NCBI GenBank assembly: GCA_903923905.1
Contig: CAIXZH010000116.1
Coordinates: 55,077-119,076, forward strand
Length of the DNA: 64,000 bases
Source: an uncultured Bacteroidia bacterium
GTDB taxonomy: Bacteria > Bacteroidota > Bacteroidia > Bacteroidales > Prolixibacteraceae
Direction: 5' to 3'
Shown here: piece by piece, positions 35,741-43,994 of the stretch
How the letters are laid out: every line of letters begins with the position of its first letter
Numbering within the stretch: position 1 is the stretch's first letter
The notes under the pieces: generated by a model
Databases searched by the model: none
The model's input: the letters and a program-made list of their open reading frames with translations, nothing else
What the model was told of the DNA's origin: nothing
Program-made: the position numbers and the translations under genes

Positions 35741-37717
35741 TCAATTCTTCGTAAGTTTCAACATAAACCCTCCCCCCTGAGCCATATGAATTGGCAGAAC
35801 AGTCTGTTTGTCGGCTTCGAATGAGGTGATTGCATAATCGGCTGCGAATTTGTCTGCATTGATGCCATCCTTACAAAAGGTCGCGGTAAATTTTCCTTCA
35901 CCTATAAAATCGAGGGACAGAGAAAAGTCTCTGGATGTCCAGTCGGTGAGCCCTCCCATGTACCAGTCATTGTTCTTCTTTCTGGCGGTAATGATGTATT
36001 CGCCGACTTTGGCTTCTGGAACAAGTGTTTCATCCCACCCTGCAGGAATGGATCCCAGCAGTTCCATGAATTCCGGTTCCTGGTATCCTTGTGACGGGTT
36101 GCCTGAAAATATCTGTATCGGATTGTCGTATACTACGAACATGGCAAGCTGGTGACACCTTGTTCCAAAACTCATCGGCATCCCCTCATTGTTTCTGAAT
36201 CCGGATTTGGTGGCATTGTTGAGGAATCCCGGTTCATAATCGAAAGGGCCTGCCAGCATACGCGTAAAGGGGAGAGTGAGATCATGACTGGGTGAAACCT
36301 TGTCACTCCAGATATTATATTCGGAACCCAGAACTCCCTCCCGGGTAACCGCATTGGGGTATGTCCGGTTAAAACCCTTAGGGGCATAGGCTCCGTGGTA
36401 CATGATCATGATTTTATGGGCAGCACACGCCATGGCTACCCGCTCGTAAAAGTTGACGGTCTTTTGATCATCCCGATCGATAAAATCGGTCATTATAAAA
36501 TCGACACCCCATTTATTAAACTGAATTAGAGCACTATCCAGTTGCCTGTTGAGCGTTGAGGCCAATGTCCACATGCTTAATTTGATATTTTGAGATTTGG
36601 CGTAGGCAGCCAGGGTTTCCATATTGATCTCAGGAACGATTTTGAACAGGTCATTGTTGTCGCTCCAGCCTGCATCCATCATAATCCGGTCAAAGCCAAA
36701 ACGTTTTGCAAAGTCAATATAATACTTGTAAGATGCGGTGTTTATTCCGGCTTTAAACGGAACATGAAACAGGTTGATGTTGATGATCCATTCGTCGGTA
36801 CATTTTCCTGAGTGAACCCAGGAGACGTTGCTGATCGTTGAAGGTTCTGCCAGTTTATAAACCATATCGTTTACCGGAAGATCTTTATCCTGAGGTGCAA
36901 TCATCAGAATTCGCCAGGGAAGGTTTCTGGTTCCTGCCGTATGAGCGATGTAATTCGCACGTTTTGTGACGATTGCCTGTGAATAAAATTCGTGGGTCTC
37001 CTTTTCTTCGAGTGGATAGGGGGCGAAAACACCCTCCAGCGTCTCACTTCCAGTCCCTTTTAAAAACATTCCGGGGTAGTCGCGAAGGTCTGATTCGGTA
37101 ATTGCAATTTTGGGATTTTGGGACGGAGTCACCAGCACCGGTGAAAAGGCTATTACGGAATCGGGTATGCTACTCATCTTCAGGAGCAGGTAGAGCTCCT
37201 CGAAACTCGTGTGAAAAATATCGGCGTTTGATTTTTTGTGGATTTGCGGGAAATAGACTGACGGATTATTTAAGAAGGAGAACCGGGCAACTTCATTATT
37301 GATAAAAATACTGTCTTTGAAAAGGGTTGAAATGCGGTAGGCCAATCCTTCATTATATACTCTGAATTTTACCTCGTACGGCTGTTTGAATTTGATCCTT
37401 AATTCATTATAACTATCGGTGATCACTTTTCTTCTTTCGGGAACCGGAACAATGATTTGAGAATTGAATTGATTCAGTTTATGGGATACTATCCTGTTTT
37501 GTTCGGATAAGGCTTTTTGACCAACCGGAATGAGGTCAATTACTGAATTCCCGGTTATGCTGATGTTCCGGAGCTGAACAGCATAGAACAAATGGTCACT
37601 CATCCAGACTTTAACCATTAGCTTTCCGTCAGGCGAGCAGACTCTTAAGGTATCAACAGAAGCTGATTGAGATGAAAGAAAACAGCAGATCAATACGAAC
37701 AGTAATAATTTATTCAT
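35741..37717 (-). CDS. GH97 glycoside hydrolase, retaining type (locus 2)
   Basis: 658 residues with a signal peptide (1-19). It shares the GH97 layout: N-terminal sandwich, barrel with DRIMMDAGW, then MTDFIDRDDQ with Asp411 as expected nucleophile, and MYHGAYAPKG with Gly where inverting members have Glu. The mechanism should therefore be retaining, as in alpha-galactosidase or beta-L-arabinopyranosidase members. It is clearly divergent from the locus 1 GH97. Last gene of the locus 2 operon, 43 bases after the six-hairpin enzyme gene. The substrate cannot be fixed from sequence. Confidence 0.9.
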   Translation of the reverse strand: MNKLLLFVLICCFLSSQSASVDTLRVCSPDGKLMVKVWMSDHLFYAVQLRNISITGNSVIDLIPVGQKALSEQNRIVSHKLNQFNSQIIVPVPERRKVITDSYNELRIKFKQPYEVKFRVYNEGLAYRISTLFKDSIFINNEVARFSFLNNPSVYFPQIHKKSNADIFHTSFEELYLLLKMSSIPDSVIAFSPVLVTPSQNPKIAITESDLRDYPGMFLKGTGSETLEGVFAPYPLEEKETHEFYSQAIVTKRANYIAHTAGTRNLPWRILMIAPQDKDLPVNDMVYKLAEPSTISNVSWVHSGKCTDEWIININLFHVPFKAGINTASYKYYIDFAKRFGFDRIMMDAGWSDNNDLFKIVPEINMETLAAYAKSQNIKLSMWTLASTLNRQLDSALIQFNKWGVDFIMTDFIDRDDQKTVNFYERVAMACAAHKIMIMYHGAYAPKGFNRTYPNAVTREGVLGSEYNIWSDKVSPSHDLTLPFTRMLAGPFDYEPGFLNNATKSGFRNNEGMPMSFGTRCHQLAMFVVYDNPIQIFSGNPSQGYQEPEFMELLGSIPAGWDETLVPEAKVGEYIITARKKNNDWYMGGLTDWTSRDFSLSLDFIGEGKFTATFCKDGINADKFAADYAITSFEADKQTVLPIHMAQGGGFMLKLTKN

Positions 37718-37760
37718 GGTGTTAAGTCTTTAATATTTTTTATTGGTCTTATATTGCGTA

Positions 37761-40154
37761 TTACCTTAATGAATAAGAGATCTTATTGTGGACTCCGGTC
37801 AGTTCAACCGAATGATTAACATTGATTAAGTGCTTTTGGTTGATGTCGAATTCATTGGCGTTGGCATCAGTAAGGAGGTGAATCAACCATCCCGGTTCAG
37901 AAGAATTTATTTTACAGGTTATCCGGTTATTTGTTTTTGCGTATTGAATGGACAGCCTGTTGTTTCCGATAATCAGATTTTTTAACTCAGCATTGTTCCA
38001 GGATATCGGCATCCGGAGGTGAATCGTAATCTCCCGATTGTACGCATTTGGCTGTATTCCAAAGAAATACTGAATCAGCGGAATGTTAATACCCGTGATA
38101 TTCCAGGCCTGCACAAACATTCCGTAATCCGGGGAGACTTCATAAGTGGTGCCGGGAGTGGCATAGCTGAATGTGTTTAAGATCCTGTGCATATACATTA
38201 GCGCCGAATCGGGCATTCCATATTTCGCGGCTGCGACTGCCAATCCTGCTGTGGCTGCCGGCATAACGGCCCGGTAATAGGTAAAAACAGAATCCTTCCT
38301 GAATTTTTTTTCATCAATGGTCAAATCATCAGGTCTTTCAATGCCGCAAACATATTCTCCAAATTTGTTTGTGAAAAACGAAGCACCTTTCAGCATCCTG
38401 AGTGCTCTTAACGTATCCGCTATCCCAGCATCCATTGGCTGAAGACCTGAAGAATTATAATAAACCACATAACCCTTATTGGGGTAAGTATTGTTGATGA
38501 TATCCTCCTTTAGCCTGCTGAGGTTGATTCCAGCCCACCTATTTCTCCCCGGATGGATCCTTTTTACCAAAGCTTCATCGATGATCTTCATCGCTTTTTC
38601 TTTGGAAGTGATAAAATCCGCATACCGGTTTTCACTTTCAATCCACCAGTCCCTGTTGATTTGATTTTTTAGAATTTCCGCTTTTCGGGCATGTTCCTGG
38701 GCATCGTTTGTTTCTTTGAAAATTGCGGCCATCTGACTCAGGATATTCAGAAACTCGTATGTGTTTACCTGAACATCGAGCATTTCATCATTTAAACCTT
38801 CAATTTCAGTCCCGCCATACCCTTCGATATAACCATTGTGGTTGGCATCATGCTGTTGCAACCAGTTCCAGGTTTTTTTTGCAAATTCATAATTTTCTTT
38901 TAAAAACTGCAGATTGCCGGTCCATTTGAATATTTGCCAGGCTGAAATAATATGTAATTGCGACTCTTCCATCCTTCCCTTGTCATAAACAACACCATTG
39001 GTTGAGACTTCATGTATAATTCTTCCGCAGCTTTCATTGGTTTTATCTGAAATCCGCTTGAGCATGGAAAAAGAGCTGTAGAAAATCTGTGGCTGAATAG
39101 TCCCGGTCAGTCCCATAAAGGTGGTTGCCTGATCGTTACTGAAAAACCACGGATAATCGGGAAGTCCTGCGCTTAATCCCTTACCCAGGCCGGGGACATC
39201 GCGTACTAACCAGTCGGTGGAGTATTTCCCCCAGGTATAGGCGGTTTCCAGGAGTTTATCCGGAATCGTAATTTTGGCCGTACTTTCAATCGAGTCGTAA
39301 CGCAATTTTTTTGTTGAGAATAAATATTGCAGTTGCCACCGTACTTTGGAGATGTTTTGTTCTATTTCTGATTTACCTGTTAATGATCCGGATAGATAGA
39401 AACGGAATATACTTGAACTGGTTGCAGGAATAACGCATTGCAGGGAGGTGACACCGGTTATCCCATTCCATTTATCCGATGCTTTTTTTTTCGTTTTGCA
39501 CCGGACCTGATTTTTTTCAAATCCAATTCCCGCATACCAATGGTTACCCTGATCGCGAAAATAGAGGATGGCGTGATTTTTGTCAAAGGAATCCAGGGTA
39601 TCCCGATGATCGGTCATTCCGCTTCTTTCTCCTAACCAAACGGGCATCAAATCAATGTCTGTATTCAGTTCGATCTCGAAATTCCTCTCCTGATCCGAGG
39701 TATTTGTGATCTTATATTCAACCACCAAAACCGGCAGATTGTCCGGGACAAATTGGGTTTGGATAATGGTAATCTTTTCATTTGGAATATGATAATGAAA
39801 TTTGGTGGCAAAAGAGCTGGTGATGAAACTATCGCAAACGTTTTTGTATTGAAATCCGGTTTTAGTATCTTTTAATGAAAGGTTGAAACCGTCCAGAAGC
39901 TTAAGAGGCTGTTGCCAGACTCCGCCCATCTTTCCGGGAAGATGAAATCCAACTTCCGGGAAATCCCCTGCCTGATTCCCAATGCAGTAAAGTCTGTTGC
40001 CTGCCGTTACATAAAGGTAATCCGAATTTTGCGGTGACCCGTTAATATGAGGCAAATCTGATGTGGCCTTATCCAGGTTGAATTTGTCAACCTGGGCAAA
40101 CTGGTTAATACCGAATAGTAATATCGCAACTATAATCAGGTATGAAAATTTCAT
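37761..40154 (-). CDS. Exported six-hairpin glycosidase, debranching-enzyme-like, family unassigned
   Basis: 797 residues from the ATG at 40154, chosen because it is followed directly by a signal peptide (MKFSYLIIVAILLFGI, then NQFAQ); a longer frame from 40277 would add 41 hydrophilic residues before it and overlap the upstream gene. An N-terminal beta-sandwich is followed by an (alpha/alpha)6 barrel with PDYPWFFSNDQATTFMGL, GYIEGYGGTEIEGLND and YEVSPDYGMFVQAWN, an arrangement like glycogen-debranching and GH63/GH133-type enzymes. Acidic residues in these blocks are likely catalytic. It sits between GH65 and GH97 in locus 2. I cannot name the family or substrate; an alpha-linked glucan or galactan oligosaccharide is a guess from the neighbours. 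Confidence 0.7.
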   Translation of the reverse strand: MKFSYLIIVAILLFGINQFAQVDKFNLDKATSDLPHINGSPQNSDYLYVTAGNRLYCIGNQAGDFPEVGFHLPGKMGGVWQQPLKLLDGFNLSLKDTKTGFQYKNVCDSFITSSFATKFHYHIPNEKITIIQTQFVPDNLPVLVVEYKITNTSDQERNFEIELNTDIDLMPVWLGERSGMTDHRDTLDSFDKNHAILYFRDQGNHWYAGIGFEKNQVRCKTKKKASDKWNGITGVTSLQCVIPATSSSIFRFYLSGSLTGKSEIEQNISKVRWQLQYLFSTKKLRYDSIESTAKITIPDKLLETAYTWGKYSTDWLVRDVPGLGKGLSAGLPDYPWFFSNDQATTFMGLTGTIQPQIFYSSFSMLKRISDKTNESCGRIIHEVSTNGVVYDKGRMEESQLHIISAWQIFKWTGNLQFLKENYEFAKKTWNWLQQHDANHNGYIEGYGGTEIEGLNDEMLDVQVNTYEFLNILSQMAAIFKETNDAQEHARKAEILKNQINRDWWIESENRYADFITSKEKAMKIIDEALVKRIHPGRNRWAGINLSRLKEDIINNTYPNKGYVVYYNSSGLQPMDAGIADTLRALRMLKGASFFTNKFGEYVCGIERPDDLTIDEKKFRKDSVFTYYRAVMPAATAGLAVAAAKYGMPDSALMYMHRILNTFSYATPGTTYEVSPDYGMFVQAWNITGINIPLIQYFFGIQPNAYNREITIHLRMPISWNNAELKNLIIGNNRLSIQYAKTNNRITCKINSSEPGWLIHLLTDANANEFDINQKHLINVNHSVELTGVHNKISYSLR

Positions 40155-40213
40155 AATTGGTTCATCTGTTTTGAAATGCGTTGATGAGGTATTTTGTTTA
40201 AACTGAATCGATT

Positions 40214-42250
40214 CTAATGGGTAATGACGAAAGTTTTTTTCATAATTCCGACTCCCGTGATTTTTACCGATATCCATTCAGATGGGAGTACACTTTTTAC
40301 CTGACTGATTCCATCTGCGGTAATATCGAGCCCCCCGAAACCCATTAACATACTTTGGATGATTCCGCCAGCTCCTGTTGCAAAATAGGGATTCGTCCCA
40401 CCTTTGGTTTCAGCAATAACCCTGAATGGCGGATTCAAATTAGGAACATAGGCATCTTTGAAAAAATGGTATGCTTTGTTCCCATCCCCTAATCTTGAAT
40501 AGAGTAAGGCAAAAATGGCCTGGGTCATTGCAGGGGTTCCTTCGTTGGGTATCCTTTTTTCATAATAGGCCAGGTCTCTTTTTATCTGTGCGGTATCTGT
40601 TATCATTTTGAGCGGGTAGGCCAGAAGGTTTACGTCGGCTTGTTTGATCCCTTCACCATGATAACTGTTGTGTTCTTTAGTAACACCATCGGGCAATAAC
40701 AGTATTGGAATGTTTTCGGCAACGTGGTTCCAGTTGGAATCGGGAACTATACTGAGAACTAATGCTGCGGCCGATGCATTTCTCAGGTTGGCTATTGCAG
40801 CTGCATTGGTAAATGCATCATTATCGACGTTTTCGGCCCATTCATCGGCGGCAACCACATTATTAATATCATAATGCCCGGGAGCATTACGTTCAACCCT
40901 GCTGCACCAGAAATCAGCTGTCGCCAGTAAGATTGGCCACCCTTTCTCCTTAAGCCACTCCTTATCCCGGGTTACACAAAAATAGTTCCAGGCTGCCAAT
41001 GCCACACAGGCAGTGATATGATGTTCAAACGGACCGGAAAGTGCCCATACGGGGGTTTCTTCCAATCCTGATCCGGCACTTTCCCATGGGAACATAGCCC
41101 CTTTAAATCCATGTTCAAAGGCATTCTTTTTGGCAGATTCCAAACGTTCAACACGGTATTCGATGAGGGATCTGGCGATTTCGGGATGTAATACCAGCAA
41201 GGCCGGGAACATCCACAGGTCTGCATCCCAGAAAACATGACCGTTATAACCCAGACCAGACAATCCCATCGGGGAAAGGGAGAAAGAGGTCCCCTCACGC
41301 GAAAAGGAATACAAATGATAAAGCATGCTGTGCACATCCTGTTGGGACTGGTCGTCACCTTCTATCCGGATATCACTTTCCCATAAACACTTCCAGGCTT
41401 TTTTGTGAAATTCGAGGAGCCGGTCATGACCCTCCAGTTTTGCAAATATGGTTAACCGCTCAGCCTCGTTTAGCGGGTCGTCATTGTGGGCCGAAGAAAT
41501 GGAAGATCCGGCTATAGAAAATGTATAACTTTCTCCTGCCTTCACCATTTTGTCAAATTTCATAAGGTGGAGGTTGTTGTCCCACATCTCATGAATAACT
41601 TGTGGTTCAAGCTGATGGGATTCGTTGAAAAGAAAGCACGTCGAGGCACATAGCTGCAGTTTTCCAGTTGGACTTTTTGCTGTTGAGGTCAGCAATCCAG
41701 TAGTCACATAGGGCCTGACAATCTGGTTGTAATAGTTTTGGACATCCCGCAGCGCGTCGGGTGCCTCAATCACACTTGAAGCGGTAATGGAAAGATCTTT
41801 TTTAGCAGTAATCGTAATATCCATTAAAACCGTAAATGGAAGATGACGGAGAGAATAATAGCTGCATTTTATACTTGCCTTATCGCTGTATTCAAAGCTG
41901 CTGCTAAAGGAAGCATCCTGCATATTCAGTTCCTGTTTGAAATTTTCAATACTTGGGGCATCTACCCTTTTCCCGTTAATATCCAATCTCATATTCAACA
42001 GATTGAAACTCTTGATGAAATTGCTGACCCGGCCTCTGCCATACAAATCGTAGGTTCCGGCCAGCACAACATCCTTAACTTTGAAAGGTTCCGGTGATGA
42101 CACAATTCCGATCATTCCATTCGCCACAGTTACACCGTAATAATCTGAAGGATTTATTTTATTGGCTGTTATGATCCATGGATCAGGCTGTGATTGAACG
42201 GCTTCAATGTATCCGGCAAAGAACAGGATATATAAAAACAGAATTTTCAT
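40214..42250 (-). CDS. Exported GH65 family enzyme (probably an alpha-glycoside hydrolase)
   Basis: 678 residues with a signal peptide (1-20, ending AVQSQ). N-terminal beta-sandwich, then an (alpha/alpha)6 barrel with GHVFWDADLWMFPALLVLHP and the GH65 general acid Glu470 in ADEWAENVDNDAFTN. Most GH65 members are cytoplasmic phosphorylases of maltose, trehalose or kojibiose; an exported copy next to SusC/D is more likely a hydrolase, as described for a Flavobacterium kojibiose hydrolase. The residues that distinguish phosphorylase from hydrolase were not checked. First enzyme gene after SusD in locus 2, separated from it by 197 bases that include a terminator-like hairpin. Confidence 0.85.
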   Translation of the reverse strand: MKILFLYILFFAGYIEAVQSQPDPWIITANKINPSDYYGVTVANGMIGIVSSPEPFKVKDVVLAGTYDLYGRGRVSNFIKSFNLLNMRLDINGKRVDAPSIENFKQELNMQDASFSSSFEYSDKASIKCSYYSLRHLPFTVLMDITITAKKDLSITASSVIEAPDALRDVQNYYNQIVRPYVTTGLLTSTAKSPTGKLQLCASTCFLFNESHQLEPQVIHEMWDNNLHLMKFDKMVKAGESYTFSIAGSSISSAHNDDPLNEAERLTIFAKLEGHDRLLEFHKKAWKCLWESDIRIEGDDQSQQDVHSMLYHLYSFSREGTSFSLSPMGLSGLGYNGHVFWDADLWMFPALLVLHPEIARSLIEYRVERLESAKKNAFEHGFKGAMFPWESAGSGLEETPVWALSGPFEHHITACVALAAWNYFCVTRDKEWLKEKGWPILLATADFWCSRVERNAPGHYDINNVVAADEWAENVDNDAFTNAAAIANLRNASAAALVLSIVPDSNWNHVAENIPILLLPDGVTKEHNSYHGEGIKQADVNLLAYPLKMITDTAQIKRDLAYYEKRIPNEGTPAMTQAIFALLYSRLGDGNKAYHFFKDAYVPNLNPPFRVIAETKGGTNPYFATGAGGIIQSMLMGFGGLDITADGISQVKSVLPSEWISVKITGVGIMKKTFVITH

Positions 42251-42369
42251 AATCTTGATGTTTTCATGATTTTATTAAGAATTGTTATCTCTTATGGGGT
42301 ACACACCACCTAAGTTCAGTTTCTGGAGGCCAGGGAATTTATTTTTCAAGGGTAAATTAACGATTAAAA

Positions 42370-42396
42370 GGGTTAGGCAATTTAGTTGCCTAACCC
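42370..42396 (-). terminator. Intrinsic terminator/attenuator between SusD and GH65 of locus 2
   Basis: On the minus strand GGGTTAGGCAA and TTGCCTAACCC pair perfectly (11 bp) around the loop CTAAA and are followed by TTTTAAT. It lies about 50 bases after the SusD stop. It should end most SusCD transcripts and reduce expression of the three enzyme genes beyond it. Confidence 0.75.
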
Positions 42397-42447
42397 CAAT
42401 TTAATCAATGCTTAAAATGAAAATTAATGAACAACTACGGACGAAGT

Positions 42448-43989
42448 CTAATTATATCCGGGGTTTTGTCTCAGATTCGGATTTGACTGAATTTGAGTTG
42501 CGGGGATTGGTAAGATTGTACGGTCAGTTCCATCTGCCGGTTTGTAATCCCAGGCAACTCCATACTTGCCAAAACGAATTAAATCGTTTCTTCTCCACCC
42601 TTCCCAGGCAAATTCACGGCCACGTTCAGCAAGGAAGTTTGCATCATTCAATGAGGTAAACGGAGCAACCGGGTTGCCGCCACGTAACCGTACCTGGTTT
42701 ACCAGAGCTAATGCATCAGTGCTGCCTGGATTCTGCCTGTATTCTGCCTCTGCCTTCATCATTAATACATCTGCAAAACGCAGTATCGGCATATCACTAT
42801 TCATCATGCCGCCCGACCCCATATTACCAAAATTACCATAACCATCCATCATATATTTGCCTCCACGCGCACCATCCCAATGATCGGCATTGTTGACAGG
42901 ATCTTTGGCAGTAAAGTCAACTGCATAAACTAACTGTCGTGTTCTGCCCTGGTCGTCAGTTTGAATGCTGGGTGTTACTCCATCAGGAAAGAACTGAGGG
43001 CCGGCTATAAACTGGGCACGACGAATATCGGTTGATTCGAAGCTGCGGTAGAAAGTCGGTAAGGTAGCAGCGCCATCCCAACCACTTGCCCATGCACCAT
43101 AAGTACCTCTTGAATCATCAAGTGAAAACATTGCGCTCATATTCACACAAGCAGTCCCTTTGTTTTTACAAATCATGGTGAAAAGAGTTTCAACATTGTT
43201 TACGCCGTTGGTAGCTCCAAAAACATGGTGGTAACTTGGATCCAGACTATAGCTGCTGTTACTGACAATATCTGACGTAAGAGTAACCACATCGGCCAGA
43301 TTTGCATTTGCCGTGCCAAGATAAATGGCGGAATTAAGGTATAATTTTGCAAGCAGGGCTTCGGCAGCATACTTGTCTACCCGGCCATAACTATTCGTTG
43401 CTGGAAGTGCACTGGATGCCAGATCGGTCAGTTCCGTTTTTACAAAATTGTAGAGATCGGCACGGGTAGCCTGTTTGGGAGGATTACTTGCATCATAGGT
43501 AGCTTTTGTTACAAGGGGTACATTGCCAAAGTAATCTACCATATTAAAATATGCAAATGCCCTGAGAAACCTGGCCTCGCTACGCATAACTTTAACATCA
43601 CTGTCGTCTTTTAAGCTGCTCGCATCAATTACAGCTATGTAAGTATTGGTAACAGCTATGATGTTTGAGAGTGAATTATAAAAATTATTAACTTCATTGG
43701 TGGCAGGTGTAACGGTATGTAAAAAGATGAGTTGGTTATCACCTTTCCAGTCAGTACCACGCGCCGGGAACAGCATTTCATCTGTTGAACCCCCACCAAA
43801 ATAATAGACATTCTGTCCACCCCAGACACCAATACTGGTGTAAACTCCGGCGAGCCCATTTAAAAATTCACTTTTAGACTTAAATGAGGTCTGGTCGGTT
43901 AGCTGGCTGTTGGGGGCAATATCTAGTTTAGTACAACTTGCAAATTCTGCTGCCAAGATCAATATGGCTATTATCTTTTTCATTTTCAT
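42448..43989 (-). CDS. SusD-like glycan-binding lipoprotein (locus 2)
   Basis: 513 residues from the ATG at 43989 (a GTG one codon earlier is in frame). Lipoprotein signal ending EFASC (Cys19), then the SusD body: NSQLTDQTSFKSKSEFLNGL near the N-terminus, EARFLRAFAYFNMVDYFGNV in the TPR region, and the C-terminal RFADVLMMKAEAEYR, VNQVRLRGG and GREFAWEGWRRNDLIRFGKY segments. It would cap the SusC encoded just upstream (5 bases between them). Only about one typical family resemblance to the locus 1 SusD, so the two pairs probably bind different glycans. Confidence 0.94.
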   Translation of the reverse strand: MKMKKIIAILILAAEFASCTKLDIAPNSQLTDQTSFKSKSEFLNGLAGVYTSIGVWGGQNVYYFGGGSTDEMLFPARGTDWKGDNQLIFLHTVTPATNEVNNFYNSLSNIIAVTNTYIAVIDASSLKDDSDVKVMRSEARFLRAFAYFNMVDYFGNVPLVTKATYDASNPPKQATRADLYNFVKTELTDLASSALPATNSYGRVDKYAAEALLAKLYLNSAIYLGTANANLADVVTLTSDIVSNSSYSLDPSYHHVFGATNGVNNVETLFTMICKNKGTACVNMSAMFSLDDSRGTYGAWASGWDGAATLPTFYRSFESTDIRRAQFIAGPQFFPDGVTPSIQTDDQGRTRQLVYAVDFTAKDPVNNADHWDGARGGKYMMDGYGNFGNMGSGGMMNSDMPILRFADVLMMKAEAEYRQNPGSTDALALVNQVRLRGGNPVAPFTSLNDANFLAERGREFAWEGWRRNDLIRFGKYGVAWDYKPADGTDRTILPIPATQIQSNPNLRQNPGYN

Positions 43990-43994
43990 CACTG

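Noticed and set aside
40155..40277. N-terminal extension of the six-hairpin enzyme by 41 residues
   Set aside because: The extension is hydrophilic, overlaps the GH65 gene, and stands before a perfect signal peptide that begins at 40154.
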